Part shown: positions 24,045 through 33,248 of the stretch, in pieces | Numbering within the stretch: the first letter of the stretch is position 1 | How the letters are laid out: the number at the start of each line of letters is the position of its first letter | Assembly: GCF_012726175.1 (NCBI RefSeq) | Contig: NZ_JAASAD010000011.1 | Span: forward strand, 1 to 64,000 | Direction: 5' to 3' | Length of the DNA: 64,000 nt | Source of the DNA: Micromonospora sp. HNM0581 | Lineage (GTDB): Bacteria > Actinomycetota > Actinomycetes > Mycobacteriales > Micromonosporaceae | Notes under the pieces: model-generated | What the model was told of the DNA's origin: nothing | Seen by the model: only the letters and a program-made list of their open reading frames with translations | Databases searched by the model: none | Program-made: the position numbers and the translations under genes

Positions 24045-26339
24045 TCAGCGGGAACCCGCCCCGCTGAGCCGCCTACCGACCGAGGCGATCAGCCGGTCCA
24101 ACTCGGAGCCGAACGGGTTGTCGTGCACGAGGTACGTCCACGTGGCGCTCGGACGGACCAACTCAGCCGCGTCCGGCTCCCAGTCCTCGTCGAACTCCGT
24201 CTCGGCGAAGGTCGCGAGGGTCCGCGCCTCGATCGCCGGGACCAGTTCGGTGAACGCCGGCACCGCGGCCCGATGGAACTCGTCGAGCGGATCGAGTCGC
24301 CCCAGGGCCCGCAGGTGCACACCCTCCCGGACCTCGGACAGTTCGGCCAGGTGCGACGCCCACAACCGGTCGAGGTGGTAGAGGGCAATGGACCGCGCCA
24401 CCCTGGCCAGCAGGTCCTCGTCCATCTCGCCGGCCTTCTCCGGCATCTTGTCCAGCAGCATCAGAGCCGCGACGTCGCTGGTGAGCAACCGCTCGCGCCG
24501 TTCGGCGAGGGCCTTGCGCTGCTGCTCGATGACCACGCTGTAGCGCCAGGTGTTGCGGTGGATCTCGTGGTTCACCCCCTCCGCGACCCGCTGGGCGTGC
24601 TCCACGGCGTAGTCCACCTGTGGATCGGTGACCAGGCCGTCGGCGTTCATCCGGGGCGACGGTGGCACGGTGTCGCCGGCGTGACGGACGACGAGGTCGT
24701 CCTCCAGGCTGACGAAGAAGACCGACCCACCCGGGTCGCCCTGGCGACCGGCCCGACCGCGCAACTGGTCGTCGACGCGCCGACTGTCGTGCCGGCCGCT
24801 GCCGATCACGTAGAGGCCACCCAGGTCGGCCACCCGTTCCCGGTCTGCCTGGTCACTGCCGCCCAGCCGGATGTCCACGCCCCGGCCAGCCATCTGGGTG
24901 GAGACGGTCACCGCGCCGTACGCGCCGGCCTCGGCGATGATCGCTGCTTCCTCGTCGTCGTTCTTCGCGTTGAGCACCACGCAGGGCACCCCGGCGGCAT
25001 CCAGCCCGGCCGCCAACTGCTCGGACTCCTTGACGTCGAGTGTGCCGACCAGCACCGGGCGCCCGTCGGCGTGACAGCGCCGGATCTCGTCGACGAGTGC
25101 CTCGTCCTTCTCCGCCCGCGTGGCGTAGATGCGATCCAGCTCGTCGACCCGTACGCACGGGGTGTTCGGCGGGATCACCGCCACCTCCAGCCCGAAGAAC
25201 TCCCGCAGCTGGTCACCGACGAGTACCGCAGTGGCGGTCATACCACACACCATCGGATAGAGCCCCACGTAGGCCTGCACGGCGATGGTGCCCAGCACCT
25301 CGCCCTCGGCGGAGGCGTCGAGCCCCTCCTTGGCCTCGACCGCCGCCTGGAGCCCGTCGGGCCACCGGCGGCGCTGGGCTACCCGCCCCCGCATCTCGTC
25401 GATCAGCTCGACCGTGCCGTCCCGGACGATGTAGTCCACATCCCGGTGCAGCAGGGCGTGCGCGTGCAGCGCCACGTTCACCGCGGAGAGCTGCCCGACG
25501 TTCTCCTCGTCGTACAGGTCGATGCCGAGTTTGGCCTCGACGGCGGCCAGGCCCCCGGAGGTGAAGGCCACGCTGCGGCCGTCCTCGGCAACCGTGAAGT
25601 GCCGCCCCTTGCGCAGGCCGCGTACCAACGTGGCGGCGGCGTGCACCGGGTCCTGCTCGCCGGGCACCGAGCCGGCAAGGACCATCGGCACGCGGGCCTC
25701 GTCGATGAGGATCGAGTCGGCCTCGTCGACGATCGCGGTACGCAGTGGGCGTTGCACCCGGTCCTCGATGTCGGTGACGAGTTGGTCGCGGAGGAAGTCG
25801 AAGCCGGCCTCGCTCACCGAGACGTAGGTGACGTCGCAGGCGTACGCGGCGCGCCGCTCGATCGGGGTGGACGCCTCGTTGACCCAGCCGACGGTGAGGC
25901 CGAGCAGGGTGTAGATCGGCTCCATCCACTGGGCGTCACGGCGGGCCAGGTAGTCGTTGACGGTGAGCACGTGCACCGGCCCGTTTCCGAGCCGGACGTG
26001 CCCGTAGGCGGCGATCGCCGCGGTGAGCGTCTTGCCCTCGCCGGTTGCCATCTCGGCGACCTTGCCGGAGAGCAGCGACATGGCTCCGAGCAGCTGGACG
26101 TCATACGGGCGCTGGTCGATGCCCCGGCGGGCCGCCTCGCGGCCCAGCGCGCAGATTTCCTCGTAGCTGGACGCCGCAGCCGCCGCCTCGGTGAGTTCGG
26201 CGTCGTCGAACGCTGAGATCTCCTGCTCGCGCGCCTCGATGACCGGCAGCAGCTTCTCCAGCGGGGCCAGATCGACCGTGGTCCCCGGGCGCTGGAGGAA
26301 CCGGCGGAACCTGGTCTTCAACCGTTGCGACACACCCAT
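24045..26339 (-). CDS. secA2: Accessory Sec translocase ATPase SecA2
   Basis: A 764-aa DEAD-box motor: Walker A EMATGEGKTLTAAIAAY (~98-114), DEAD-like VDEADSILIDEA, and helicase motif 'STQMAGRGVDIRLGG', plus the QxxGRxGRQG arginine finger. It is shorter than housekeeping SecA (~900-950 aa) and lacks the C-terminal zinc-binding linker, as SecA2 does. No accessory Sec glycosylation genes are nearby. The ATG at 26339 (MGVSQRLK) is the likeliest start; the upstream in-frame extension is basic and unconserved-looking. Divergent from gpgS. Confidence 0.9.
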   Translation of the reverse strand: MGVSQRLKTRFRRFLQRPGTTVDLAPLEKLLPVIEAREQEISAFDDAELTEAAAAASSYEEICALGREAARRGIDQRPYDVQLLGAMSLLSGKVAEMATGEGKTLTAAIAAYGHVRLGNGPVHVLTVNDYLARRDAQWMEPIYTLLGLTVGWVNEASTPIERRAAYACDVTYVSVSEAGFDFLRDQLVTDIEDRVQRPLRTAIVDEADSILIDEARVPMVLAGSVPGEQDPVHAAATLVRGLRKGRHFTVAEDGRSVAFTSGGLAAVEAKLGIDLYDEENVGQLSAVNVALHAHALLHRDVDYIVRDGTVELIDEMRGRVAQRRRWPDGLQAAVEAKEGLDASAEGEVLGTIAVQAYVGLYPMVCGMTATAVLVGDQLREFFGLEVAVIPPNTPCVRVDELDRIYATRAEKDEALVDEIRRCHADGRPVLVGTLDVKESEQLAAGLDAAGVPCVVLNAKNDDEEAAIIAEAGAYGAVTVSTQMAGRGVDIRLGGSDQADRERVADLGGLYVIGSGRHDSRRVDDQLRGRAGRQGDPGGSVFFVSLEDDLVVRHAGDTVPPSPRMNADGLVTDPQVDYAVEHAQRVAEGVNHEIHRNTWRYSVVIEQQRKALAERRERLLTSDVAALMLLDKMPEKAGEMDEDLLARVARSIALYHLDRLWASHLAELSEVREGVHLRALGRLDPLDEFHRAAVPAFTELVPAIEARTLATFAETEFDEDWEPDAAELVRPSATWTYLVHDNPFGSELDRLIASVGRRLSGAGSR

Positions 26340-26622
26340 GAGCCGCAACGGTACGCGACCGGACCGATCTTGACCGTCCCGCCTGCCCGTCCGGATCCCG
26401 GCACGCGCCCCTACCATTCCCCGCGAAAGGTGACCACCAGCACATAAGGGTGACCGGAAGCAAGGTCACGGAAATCGGACTGGCCGATGACGCGCAATCA
26501 AGGGTTCATCAACCGGGAACGTGGCCGGAGCATGCTTGTGATCAAGCTGGGAGACCTATCCGGTTAACGTGCGGGGTGCTGGGAAATTCGCTCCCGGTCT
26601 TCCCGCCGACGAGGGGGTGCCT
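26340..26622. promoter_or_regulatory. secA2/gpgS divergent region with spaced GGTGACC motifs
   Basis: GGTGACC occurs at 26429-26435 and 26449-26455, exactly 20 bp apart, and GGTCAC at 26464-26469. Two helical turns between copies is the spacing expected for a regulator binding one face of the DNA. No confident -35/-10 pair was found. No open frame is convincing. Confidence 0.4.
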
Positions 26623-27639
26623 GTGCGTCACAACGAATCTCTGGTCTCGCCGGTGGTGGAGGCCTGGGCCACTTATCGGACCACCTCGGCGGCCGACTGG
26701 CCGACCCGACGACTCATCCAGGCCAAGGGAGACAGCCGGGTCAGCGTGGTGCTGCCGGCGCGCAACGAGGAAGCCACCGTCGGTGCGATCGTGGCGACCA
26801 TTCGGGAACACCTGATGGACCGGGTGCCACTCGTCGACGAACTGATCGTGGTCGACTCACGGTCGACCGACCGCACCACGGCGGTGGCCCGAGCCGCCGG
26901 CGCCGAGGTGGTCAGCCAGGACGCGATGACCCGGGGGCTGCCCAGACTGACCGGCAAGGGCGATGCGCTCTGGGCGGGACTGGCGGCAGCAGAGGGCGAC
27001 GTGGTGGCCTTCGTCGACGCGGACCTGCGCGACTTCCGGCCGCACTTCGTCACCGGCCTGCTCGGCCCGCTGCTGACCGACCCGTCGGTCGACTTCGTCA
27101 AGGGCTTCTACCATCGCCCCCTGGTCAGCGGCAGTGGCGTGGAGGCCGATGGCGGCGGCCGGGTGACGGAGCTGATGGCCCGGCCGATGCTCAACCTCTT
27201 CTGGCCGGAGCTGGCCGGCTTCGTGCAGCCCCTGGCTGGCGAGTACGCCGGTCGCCGGGACGTGCTGGCGCGGGTACCGTTCGTTTCCGGCTACGGCGTC
27301 GAGACCGCAATGCTGATCGATCTGCTCGAACTCGTCGGGCTGGACGCACTGGCCCAGGTGGATCTCGGCGAGCGTAAGCACCGGCACCAGGACACCGCCG
27401 CGCTGGGTCGGATGTCCGCCCAGATCATGCTCACCGCCTGGTCCCGGCTGCAACGACGGGGCTGGGCCGATCCGGAGGTGCTGCCGACTGCCCTGCTGAC
27501 CCAGTTCCGCCGGGGCGGCTCGGACGCGCTGCCGAACCTGGACCGGGAGATCGTGGTCAGTGACGTCGCCGTGGCGGAACGGCCCCCGCTCGCCCAGTTG
27601 CAGCACCAGTTGCCGCGGCGGCAGGTAGCCGCGGCCTGA
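26623..27639 (+). CDS. gpgS: Glucosyl-3-phosphoglycerate synthase
   Basis: A 338-aa GT81-family glycosyltransferase that joins UDP-glucose (or GDP-glucose) to 3-phosphoglycerate; it is the first step to glucosylglycerate and, in mycobacteria, methylglucose lipopolysaccharide. Visible features: the N-terminal donor-binding strand SVVLPARNEEATVGAIV, the metal-binding D-A-D at D132-D134 in VVAFVDADLRDF, FVKGFYHRP and the acceptor-loop GYGVETAMLIDL. The GTG at 26623 has GAGGGGG about 5 nt upstream and is preferred to a longer frame from 26569. Confidence 0.92.
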   Translation: MRHNESLVSPVVEAWATYRTTSAADWPTRRLIQAKGDSRVSVVLPARNEEATVGAIVATIREHLMDRVPLVDELIVVDSRSTDRTTAVARAAGAEVVSQDAMTRGLPRLTGKGDALWAGLAAAEGDVVAFVDADLRDFRPHFVTGLLGPLLTDPSVDFVKGFYHRPLVSGSGVEADGGGRVTELMARPMLNLFWPELAGFVQPLAGEYAGRRDVLARVPFVSGYGVETAMLIDLLELVGLDALAQVDLGERKHRHQDTAALGRMSAQIMLTAWSRLQRRGWADPEVLPTALLTQFRRGGSDALPNLDREIVVSDVAVAERPPLAQLQHQLPRRQVAAA

Positions 27640-27726
27640 GGTGTCCTGCCCCACCAGGGCGTTTCACCCAGCGGGGGGTCGGGTAGGAGGCGGGTCCCAG
27701 TAACACCGCCGAGACGAGGGTGCGAG

Positions 27727-28455
27727 ATGGCGAGCCGGATCACCTGCCAGGTGCACGACGGGGCACAGGTCTCCGTCGTGCGCCTCGCCGGCACCCTCGA
27801 CATGATCTCGATGCGCGAGGCGTACGCGTACCTGGAGGAATGCCTGGCCCGGCAGCCCGACGCGCTGGTGGTCGACCTGACCGACCTGGCTGTCCGGGAA
27901 CAGCTCGCGGTGTCCGTCTTCGCCGCCGTGGCCCGGCGCGCTGCGGACTGGCCGGCGGTGCCGCTGGTGATCTGTGCACCAGACCCGGAAGCCGCGACCC
28001 TGTTGACCGCGTCCACGGCCTGCCGGCTGGTGCCCATGCGGGACAACTGTGACGAGGCGAGCCGGTTCGCCGGTGCGTCGGCCGTGACCCGGCTGCGGCT
28101 ACGCCTGGACCCGGTGGCGGCAGCCTGTCGGCGGGCCCGGGAGTTGGTGACCGACGCGTGCACCCGGTGGAACCTGCCCGAGGCGGTCGGTCCGGCCTCC
28201 GTGGTGCTCAGCGAACTGGTCGGCAACGTGGTCCGGCACGCGGGGACGCCGATGCAGGTCACGGTGACCCTGCGCCGGCCCTGGCTGCACCTGGCCGTGG
28301 TCGACGGCAGCAGCGCCGCGGCACGGCCCGGTGCGGCCGGACAACGTGACGAAGGCGGTCGCGGACTGCTGCTGGTGCGCGAGCTGGCCGACCGTTGGGG
28401 CAGTGTACCGGCCGGCGGCGGAAAGGCCGTCTGGGCAACACTACCGGCGAATTGA
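27727..28455 (+). CDS. STAS domain fused to a HATPase_c anti-sigma-type domain
   Basis: A 242-aa fusion. The N-terminal STAS domain (~5-110; VSVVRLAGTLDMISM, 'DALVVDLTDLAV') resembles anti-anti-sigma factors, but the usual D-S-S-G phosphorylation site reads V-R-E-Q here, so it is probably not switched by phosphorylation. The C-terminal domain (~120-242) is an RsbW-like ATP-binding domain with N box VLSELVGNVVRHAG and G boxes (VVDGSSA, GRGLLLVRELADRWG). A partner-switch regulator of a sigma factor is likely; the sigma gene at 30612 is a candidate. Confidence 0.85.
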   Translation: MASRITCQVHDGAQVSVVRLAGTLDMISMREAYAYLEECLARQPDALVVDLTDLAVREQLAVSVFAAVARRAADWPAVPLVICAPDPEAATLLTASTACRLVPMRDNCDEASRFAGASAVTRLRLRLDPVAAACRRARELVTDACTRWNLPEAVGPASVVLSELVGNVVRHAGTPMQVTVTLRRPWLHLAVVDGSSAAARPGAAGQRDEGGRGLLLVRELADRWGSVPAGGGKAVWATLPAN

Positions 28456-28543
28456 CCGAAATTACCGCTCTCGCCTGGTTACATGGTCGGCGGGCTGGGA
28501 AGCCACGCCCGTCCCTATCCGTCGTCGACGCAGGTGAGCGCTC

Positions 28544-30547
28544 ATGCCGAAGCGGGTAACCACCGAACCCGGACAGGACCGAGGCCCGGCGATTCTCGCC
28601 CCGGCCCGGTTCGGCGGCTATCCCGGACCGCTACGCAGACCGCTGCCGGGCACGAAGCTGGCCAAGTTCCTGGCCACCACCGACCACAAGCAGATCGGTC
28701 TGCTCTATCTGCTCACCTCCTTCGGCTTCTTCGTGCTGGCCGGGATCGAGGCCATGCTGATCCGAGCCGAGCTGGCCCGGCCGGGTCTACAGTTCCTCAC
28801 CCCGGAGCAGTACAACCAGCTGTTCACCTCACACGGCGCGGTGATGCTGCTGCTGTTCGCCACCCCGGCGGCGTTCGGCTTCGCCAACTACGTCGTACCG
28901 ATCCAGATCGGTGCGCCCGACGTGTCGTTCCCCCGTCTCAACGCGCTGGCCTACTGGCTCTACCTGTTCGGCGGGCTGATGGTGATCGGCGGTTTCCTCA
29001 CCCCGGGCGGGTCGGCCGACTTCGGCTGGACCGCGTACACGCCGCTGAGCACCGCCGAGCACTCCCCCGGCGTCGGCGCGAACATGTGGGTGATCGGCCT
29101 GGTGGTGTCCGGTCTGGGCACCATCCTCGGCGCGGTCAACCTGATCACCACGATCCTGACCCTGCGCGCGCCCGGCATGACCATGTTCCGGATGCCGATC
29201 TTCACCTGGAACATGTTGTTCACCAGCGTGCTGGTGATCCTGGTCTTCCCGCTGCTGGCCGCCGCGCTGCTGGCGCTGAGCGCCGACCGGCTGCTCGACG
29301 CCCAGGTCTACAACCCCGACACCGGCGGGCCGATGCTGTGGCAACACCTGTTCTGGTTCTTCGGCCACCCCGAGGTCTACATCATCGCCCTGCCGTTCTT
29401 CGGCATCATCACCGAGGTCATTCCGGTCTTCTCCCGCAAACCGGTCTTCGGCTACACCGGCCTGGTGCTGGCCACCATCGCCATCACGATCCTGTCCATG
29501 GCGGTGTGGGCGCACCACATGTTCGCCACCGGCCAGGTGCTGCTGCCGTTCTTCAGCATCCTGAGTTACCTGATCGCGGTACCGACCGGGGTGAAGTTCT
29601 TCAACTGGATCGGCACCATGTGGAAGGGACAGCTCACCTTCGAGACGCCGATGCTGTTCGCCATCGGCTTCCTGGTCACCTTCCTGCTCGGGGGGCTCAC
29701 CGGGGTGCTGCTGGCCAGCCCGCCGGTGGACTTCCACGTCACCGACACGTACTTCGTGGTCGCGCACTTCCACTACGTGGTCTTCGGCACCGTGGTCTTC
29801 GCGCTCTTCGCCGGCTTCTACTTCTGGTGGCCCAAAATGACCGGGCGGTTGCTCGACGAGCGGCTCGGCAAACTGCACTTCTGGACGATGTTCATCGGTT
29901 TCCACGGCACCTTCCTGGTACACCACTGGCTCGGCACCGAGGGCATGCCCCGCAGGTACGCCGACTACCTACCCACCGACGGGTTCACCACACTCAACAT
30001 GATCTCCAGCGTCTTCGCCTTCGTGCTGGGCGCCTCGACCCTGTTCTTCATGTGGAACGCCTGGAAGTCCTGGCGTTACGGCGCCGAGGTGACCGTGGAC
30101 GACCCCTGGGGCTTCGGCAACTCCCTGGAGTGGGCCACCACCTGCCCACCGCCCCTACGCAACTTCGACCGCATGCCCCGGATCCGCTCCGAGCGGCCCG
30201 CGTTCGACGCCAAGTACGGTGAGCTCGTCTCCGACCTCGGCCGCGATCTGCCGCAGCGGACCACCCGACCACCGCAGGAGTTCCGCGACGAGATCCACCG
30301 GGAGGCGCACGTGCCCGAGTCGCCCTCCGCCGAGGGCGCCCACGGCGCACGGGAGGCGGAGGCGTACCAGCCCGCGCCACAGTCCGGTGCCCGACCGGTG
30401 GACGTGCCGGAGCCGGAGGAGGTACGCCGACCCAGCTTCGAGGAGACCGACGAGCCGGAGGACAATCCGCTGGGCGCTCAGCGCGATCCGCAGCCCAACG
30501 ACCGGTGGCGACATCCACGCGGGTCCGGGGACACCACGCAGAACTGA
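28544..30547 (+). CDS. ctaD: Cytochrome c oxidase subunit I
   Basis: A 667-aa heme-copper oxidase subunit of the respiratory chain with about twelve membrane segments. [17 protein letters not shown] holds the crosslinked Cu-B His and Tyr, WAHHMFATG the other two Cu-B His ligands, and 'HFHYVVFG' the heme ligands. The last ~115 residues are a hydrophilic tail rich in Glu, Pro and Arg, an extension beyond the ~550-aa core. No other cytochrome oxidase genes are next to it, so this is probably a stand-alone ctaD paralogue. Ends at a strong hairpin. Confidence 0.95.
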   Translation: MPKRVTTEPGQDRGPAILAPARFGGYPGPLRRPLPGTKLAKFLATTDHKQIGLLYLLTSFGFFVLAGIEAMLIRAELARPGLQFLTPEQYNQLFTSHGAVMLLLFATPAAFGFANYVVPIQIGAPDVSFPRLNALAYWLYLFGGLMVIGGFLTPGGSADFGWTAYTPLSTAEHSPGVGANMWVIGLVVSGLGTILGAVNLITTILTLRAPGMTMFRMPIFTWNMLFTSVLVILVFPLLAAALLALSADRLLDAQVYNPDTGGPMLWQHLFWFFGHPEVYIIALPFFGIITEVIPVFSRKPVFGYTGLVLATIAITILSMAVWAHHMFATGQVLLPFFSILSYLIAVPTGVKFFNWIGTMWKGQLTFETPMLFAIGFLVTFLLGGLTGVLLASPPVDFHVTDTYFVVAHFHYVVFGTVVFALFAGFYFWWPKMTGRLLDERLGKLHFWTMFIGFHGTFLVHHWLGTEGMPRRYADYLPTDGFTTLNMISSVFAFVLGASTLFFMWNAWKSWRYGAEVTVDDPWGFGNSLEWATTCPPPLRNFDRMPRIRSERPAFDAKYGELVSDLGRDLPQRTTRPPQEFRDEIHREAHVPESPSAEGAHGAREAEAYQPAPQSGARPVDVPEPEEVRRPSFEETDEPEDNPLGAQRDPQPNDRWRHPRGSGDTTQN

Positions 30548-30565
30548 CCACCGGTCCGACCGCTC

Positions 30566-30591
30566 GGGGCGGCACCGTTCGGTGCCGCCCC
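30566..30591. terminator. 11-bp perfect hairpin terminator (ctaD/sigma)
   Basis: GGGGCGGCACC pairs exactly with GGTGCCGCCCC around a GTTC tetraloop. It sits between the convergent ctaD (+) and sigma factor (-) genes. Confidence 0.75.
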
Positions 30592-30611
30592 CGACAACGA
30601 TGCGTGCACGG

Positions 30612-31487
30612 TCAGCGCCCGCGTACCGGCGCCGAGACGTGCGACTGGTGAGCCGCCTCGGACTCGGCGGGACCGTTCTGCCACGGTGGCGGCGCGTCGG
30701 CGAGCATCGACTGGCGCAACCAGGTCAAGGCCCTCGACAGCAGCCGGGACACGTGCATCTGGGAGATGCCGAAGCGGGCGGCGATCTCAGCCTGGGTCTG
30801 GTTCCCGTAGAACCGCATGGCCAGGATCCGTCGCTCCCGCCAGGGCAGCCGGTGCAGCAGGCCACTGACGGTGACCCGGTCGTCGACCGACTCCAGCGCG
30901 AAGTCGGACTCACCGACCAGATCGCCGAACTCGGCCGAGCTTTCCCCGCCGACAGGCGCGTTCAGTGAGGCCGGGCTGTAACCTGCCGCCGACTCCAGTG
31001 CGGCGAGGATCTCCTCCTCCGGCGTCTCCAGTCGCTTCGACAGTTCGGCCACCGTCGGCGCCCGGGACAGCTCGCTCGTCAGCGCCGCCGTCGCCTGTCC
31101 GACCTCCAGAATCAGGTCGCGCAGCCGACGTGGCACGTGCACACCCCAGGTACGGTCCCGGAAGTGCCGCTTGATCTCACCCACGATGGTGATCGCGGCA
31201 TACGCGGTGAAGGAACCCCGTTCCGGGTCGTACCGGTCGACGGCGTTGACCAGCCCCAGGCGGGCCACCTGCTCCAGATCCTCCAACGGCTCACCGCGGC
31301 CCCGGTAGCGGCGGGCCAGCCGGCCCGCGAACGGCAACGCGAACCGGACCAGGTCGTCGCGGGCCTCCTGACGACGCTCCGGCGGTAGCCCTTCGATCCG
31401 CGCCGCGTACGCCAGCGCCGCGGCGTCGAGGTCCTCCAGCCCCCGATCGGTCGGTGGTGGTGTGGTTGTGGTGGTCTGTCCGAACAT
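30612..31487 (-). CDS. SigB/SigF/SigG-family RNA polymerase sigma factor
   Basis: A 291-aa group-3 sigma factor. Region 2 carries GEPLEDLEQVARLGLVNAV and DRYDPERGSFTAYAAITI, region 3 TWGVHVPRRLRDLILEVG, and region 4 the helix-turn-helix 'WRERRILAMRFYGNQTQAEIA' with ISQMHVSRLLSRAL. This matches the actinobacterial SigF/SigB stress group, controlled by partner-switching. GGGAGG lies 6 nt before the ATG at 31487. The upstream frame begins with a basic tail and is not preferred. The STAS/ATPase protein at 27727 may regulate it. Confidence 0.92.
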   Translation of the reverse strand: MFGQTTTTTPPPTDRGLEDLDAAALAYAARIEGLPPERRQEARDDLVRFALPFAGRLARRYRGRGEPLEDLEQVARLGLVNAVDRYDPERGSFTAYAAITIVGEIKRHFRDRTWGVHVPRRLRDLILEVGQATAALTSELSRAPTVAELSKRLETPEEEILAALESAAGYSPASLNAPVGGESSAEFGDLVGESDFALESVDDRVTVSGLLHRLPWRERRILAMRFYGNQTQAEIAARFGISQMHVSRLLSRALTWLRQSMLADAPPPWQNGPAESEAAHQSHVSAPVRGR

Positions 31488-31706
31488 CCGCGCCTCCCTC
31501 GGGAAGGACCCCGCCCGGATTCGCCGACACCGGGCACGCGCGTAGGCACGCACGGGCCTGTGACTGGGTTACGTGACTGGGATGCCAGCGGGCGACGGCG
31601 CCGTGCCACGCGAGGTGATCAGCCTGTCGCAGCCGGCGGTGTTCCCGCTCCGTAGGTACTCAATCACGGGACCACGGGTTCGCGAGGATGTTTCGTCAGC
31701 CCGGTC

Positions 31707-33248
31707 TCAACAGATCAGCAGGCCGTGCGGGCTGCCACCGTCGCGCAGCCCGGCCAGGGCCTCGCCGGCAGCCAGTGGTGCCGGACTGGGCAGGTCGTAG
31801 GGCTGGGTCCGAAGGACCTCGGTGGCTCTGCGGGTGGGCACCGAGGTGACCGGGTAGCCGCGCGCCGAGGTGCGGTCCAGGGCCCGCCGACGCCGACCGA
31901 ACCCAGCGACCGCCAGCCACTGCGGCAGGCCGGCAAGCGCCGGTGAGCGTACTCCGGGCGGCTCCGGCAGCACATCGACCGACGCGAACGCCTCACTGCC
32001 GGCCAGCCACCACTCGGCCTGCTCGACGCTGCGCCGGGTGGCGTTCTCGCACCAGTACGGCACCAGCCCGGCCCGGACCACCTGCCACGGATCGAGCAGC
32101 CGCCCGCACTCGACCACCAGGCGGTCACCGGACTTGCCGGCAGCCCGCAGCCAACGCCGATACAGGTCAGCGGTGGCCGCGCTGAGCGCCTCCGGCGTCG
32201 GCACCAGGACCTGGTGCAGTGGATGGCCGTGCCGGGAGGACCACTCCCGTACGCCCCGGTCGAAACCGGACTCCACGCCGTGTTCGGCGGCTGCGGGCGG
32301 CGCGGAGATCTCCGGCGGTTCCCAGTAGGCGATGTCACCGCCGGCCGCTCGCAGGATCTGCCGCAGCGCATGGCTGTCGGGATGGAAGTCCACCGGACTC
32401 AGGCCGCTGGCCGGGCAGCCGATCTGGAAGCTGTGTCCGTCGGCGGCGTCGACCACCGGCCAGGTGCGGGTGTCGCGCAGCACCAGAACCGGCGCTCCCG
32501 GTACCAGTCGGTCGGCCAGGAAACCGCGGTACGCCGTCGGCAGCGCCCGCCAGCGGCCGGTCAGGGCCACCGTCGCCCCGGCCAGCGCACCTCGGCTGGC
32601 CGGACAGTGCACCTGCCGTACGTGCAGGTCTGGGTTTCCGGCGAGCACCCGCCCGGCAAGCGCCGCGCCGTGGTCCAGGGCGGCACGGGGCCGGTCCACC
32701 GCACCCTGCGGCCAGTGCGCGATCATCTCGAACCCGGCGGGCAACCAGGGCACGCCCAACGCCACCGCCAGATGTGCGACGCCGCCGTGCGGGGAGCCCA
32801 ACAACACACCCGGATACCGACGTCGCGGGTACTGGTCGACGAACCACCGGGCCACCCGCTGCGCGTCGACCTCGGCGGCCTGCCCGGCCGTCAGGGCGGT
32901 CCGGCCGGCGGAGCGGACCACCGCTGCCCGCCGCACCGGGTCGGGCGTGCCGGCGAACCGGGACACCGGTCGGGCGTGCCCGAGGTCGGCGCAGTCGCTG
33001 CCCCGCAGGGCACGGGCGGTGGCAGCGACCAGGATCCGGGCGGTGCTGCCGGCCGCGACGACGCGGTCACCGGCCATACCGGCACCAGCCGCCGTGAGCC
33101 CCGGGCGCACCCCGCGCGCCGGACCCGCCTTGCCTCGATCGCTCGCCACGCGGCCCGGCTTCCCGCCACGATGCGGGTTAAACAGGGCATCAGCCCACCG
33201 GACGGCATCAATCAGAGGACCTTGTCCGAATGCGGCGAGAGCGGCCAC
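31707..33248 (-). CDS. Conserved protein of unknown function, coupled to a ThDP enzyme
   Basis: A 513-aa protein with no signal peptide or membrane segment. Segments with a folded look include 'RWFVDQYPRRRYPGVLLGSPHGGVAHLAVALGVPWLP' (residues ~134-170, shown in part), DTRTWPVVDAADGHSFQIGC and RLVVECGRLLDPWQVVRAG. The His-rich GSPHGGVAHLA patch hints at a hydrolase-like or sugar-nucleotide fold, but I do not recognise a family. The start is uncertain: the GTG at 33248 overlaps the previous gene by 37 nt without a clear ribosome-binding site; a Met at 33077 is possible. It follows the ThDP enzyme in one operon. Confidence 0.65.
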   Translation of the reverse strand: MAALAAFGQGPLIDAVRWADALFNPHRGGKPGRVASDRGKAGPARGVRPGLTAAGAGMAGDRVVAAGSTARILVAATARALRGSDCADLGHARPVSRFAGTPDPVRRAAVVRSAGRTALTAGQAAEVDAQRVARWFVDQYPRRRYPGVLLGSPHGGVAHLAVALGVPWLPAGFEMIAHWPQGAVDRPRAALDHGAALAGRVLAGNPDLHVRQVHCPASRGALAGATVALTGRWRALPTAYRGFLADRLVPGAPVLVLRDTRTWPVVDAADGHSFQIGCPASGLSPVDFHPDSHALRQILRAAGGDIAYWEPPEISAPPAAAEHGVESGFDRGVREWSSRHGHPLHQVLVPTPEALSAATADLYRRWLRAAGKSGDRLVVECGRLLDPWQVVRAGLVPYWCENATRRSVEQAEWWLAGSEAFASVDVLPEPPGVRSPALAGLPQWLAVAGFGRRRRALDRTSARGYPVTSVPTRRATEVLRTQPYDLPSPAPLAAGEALAGLRDGGSPHGLLIC

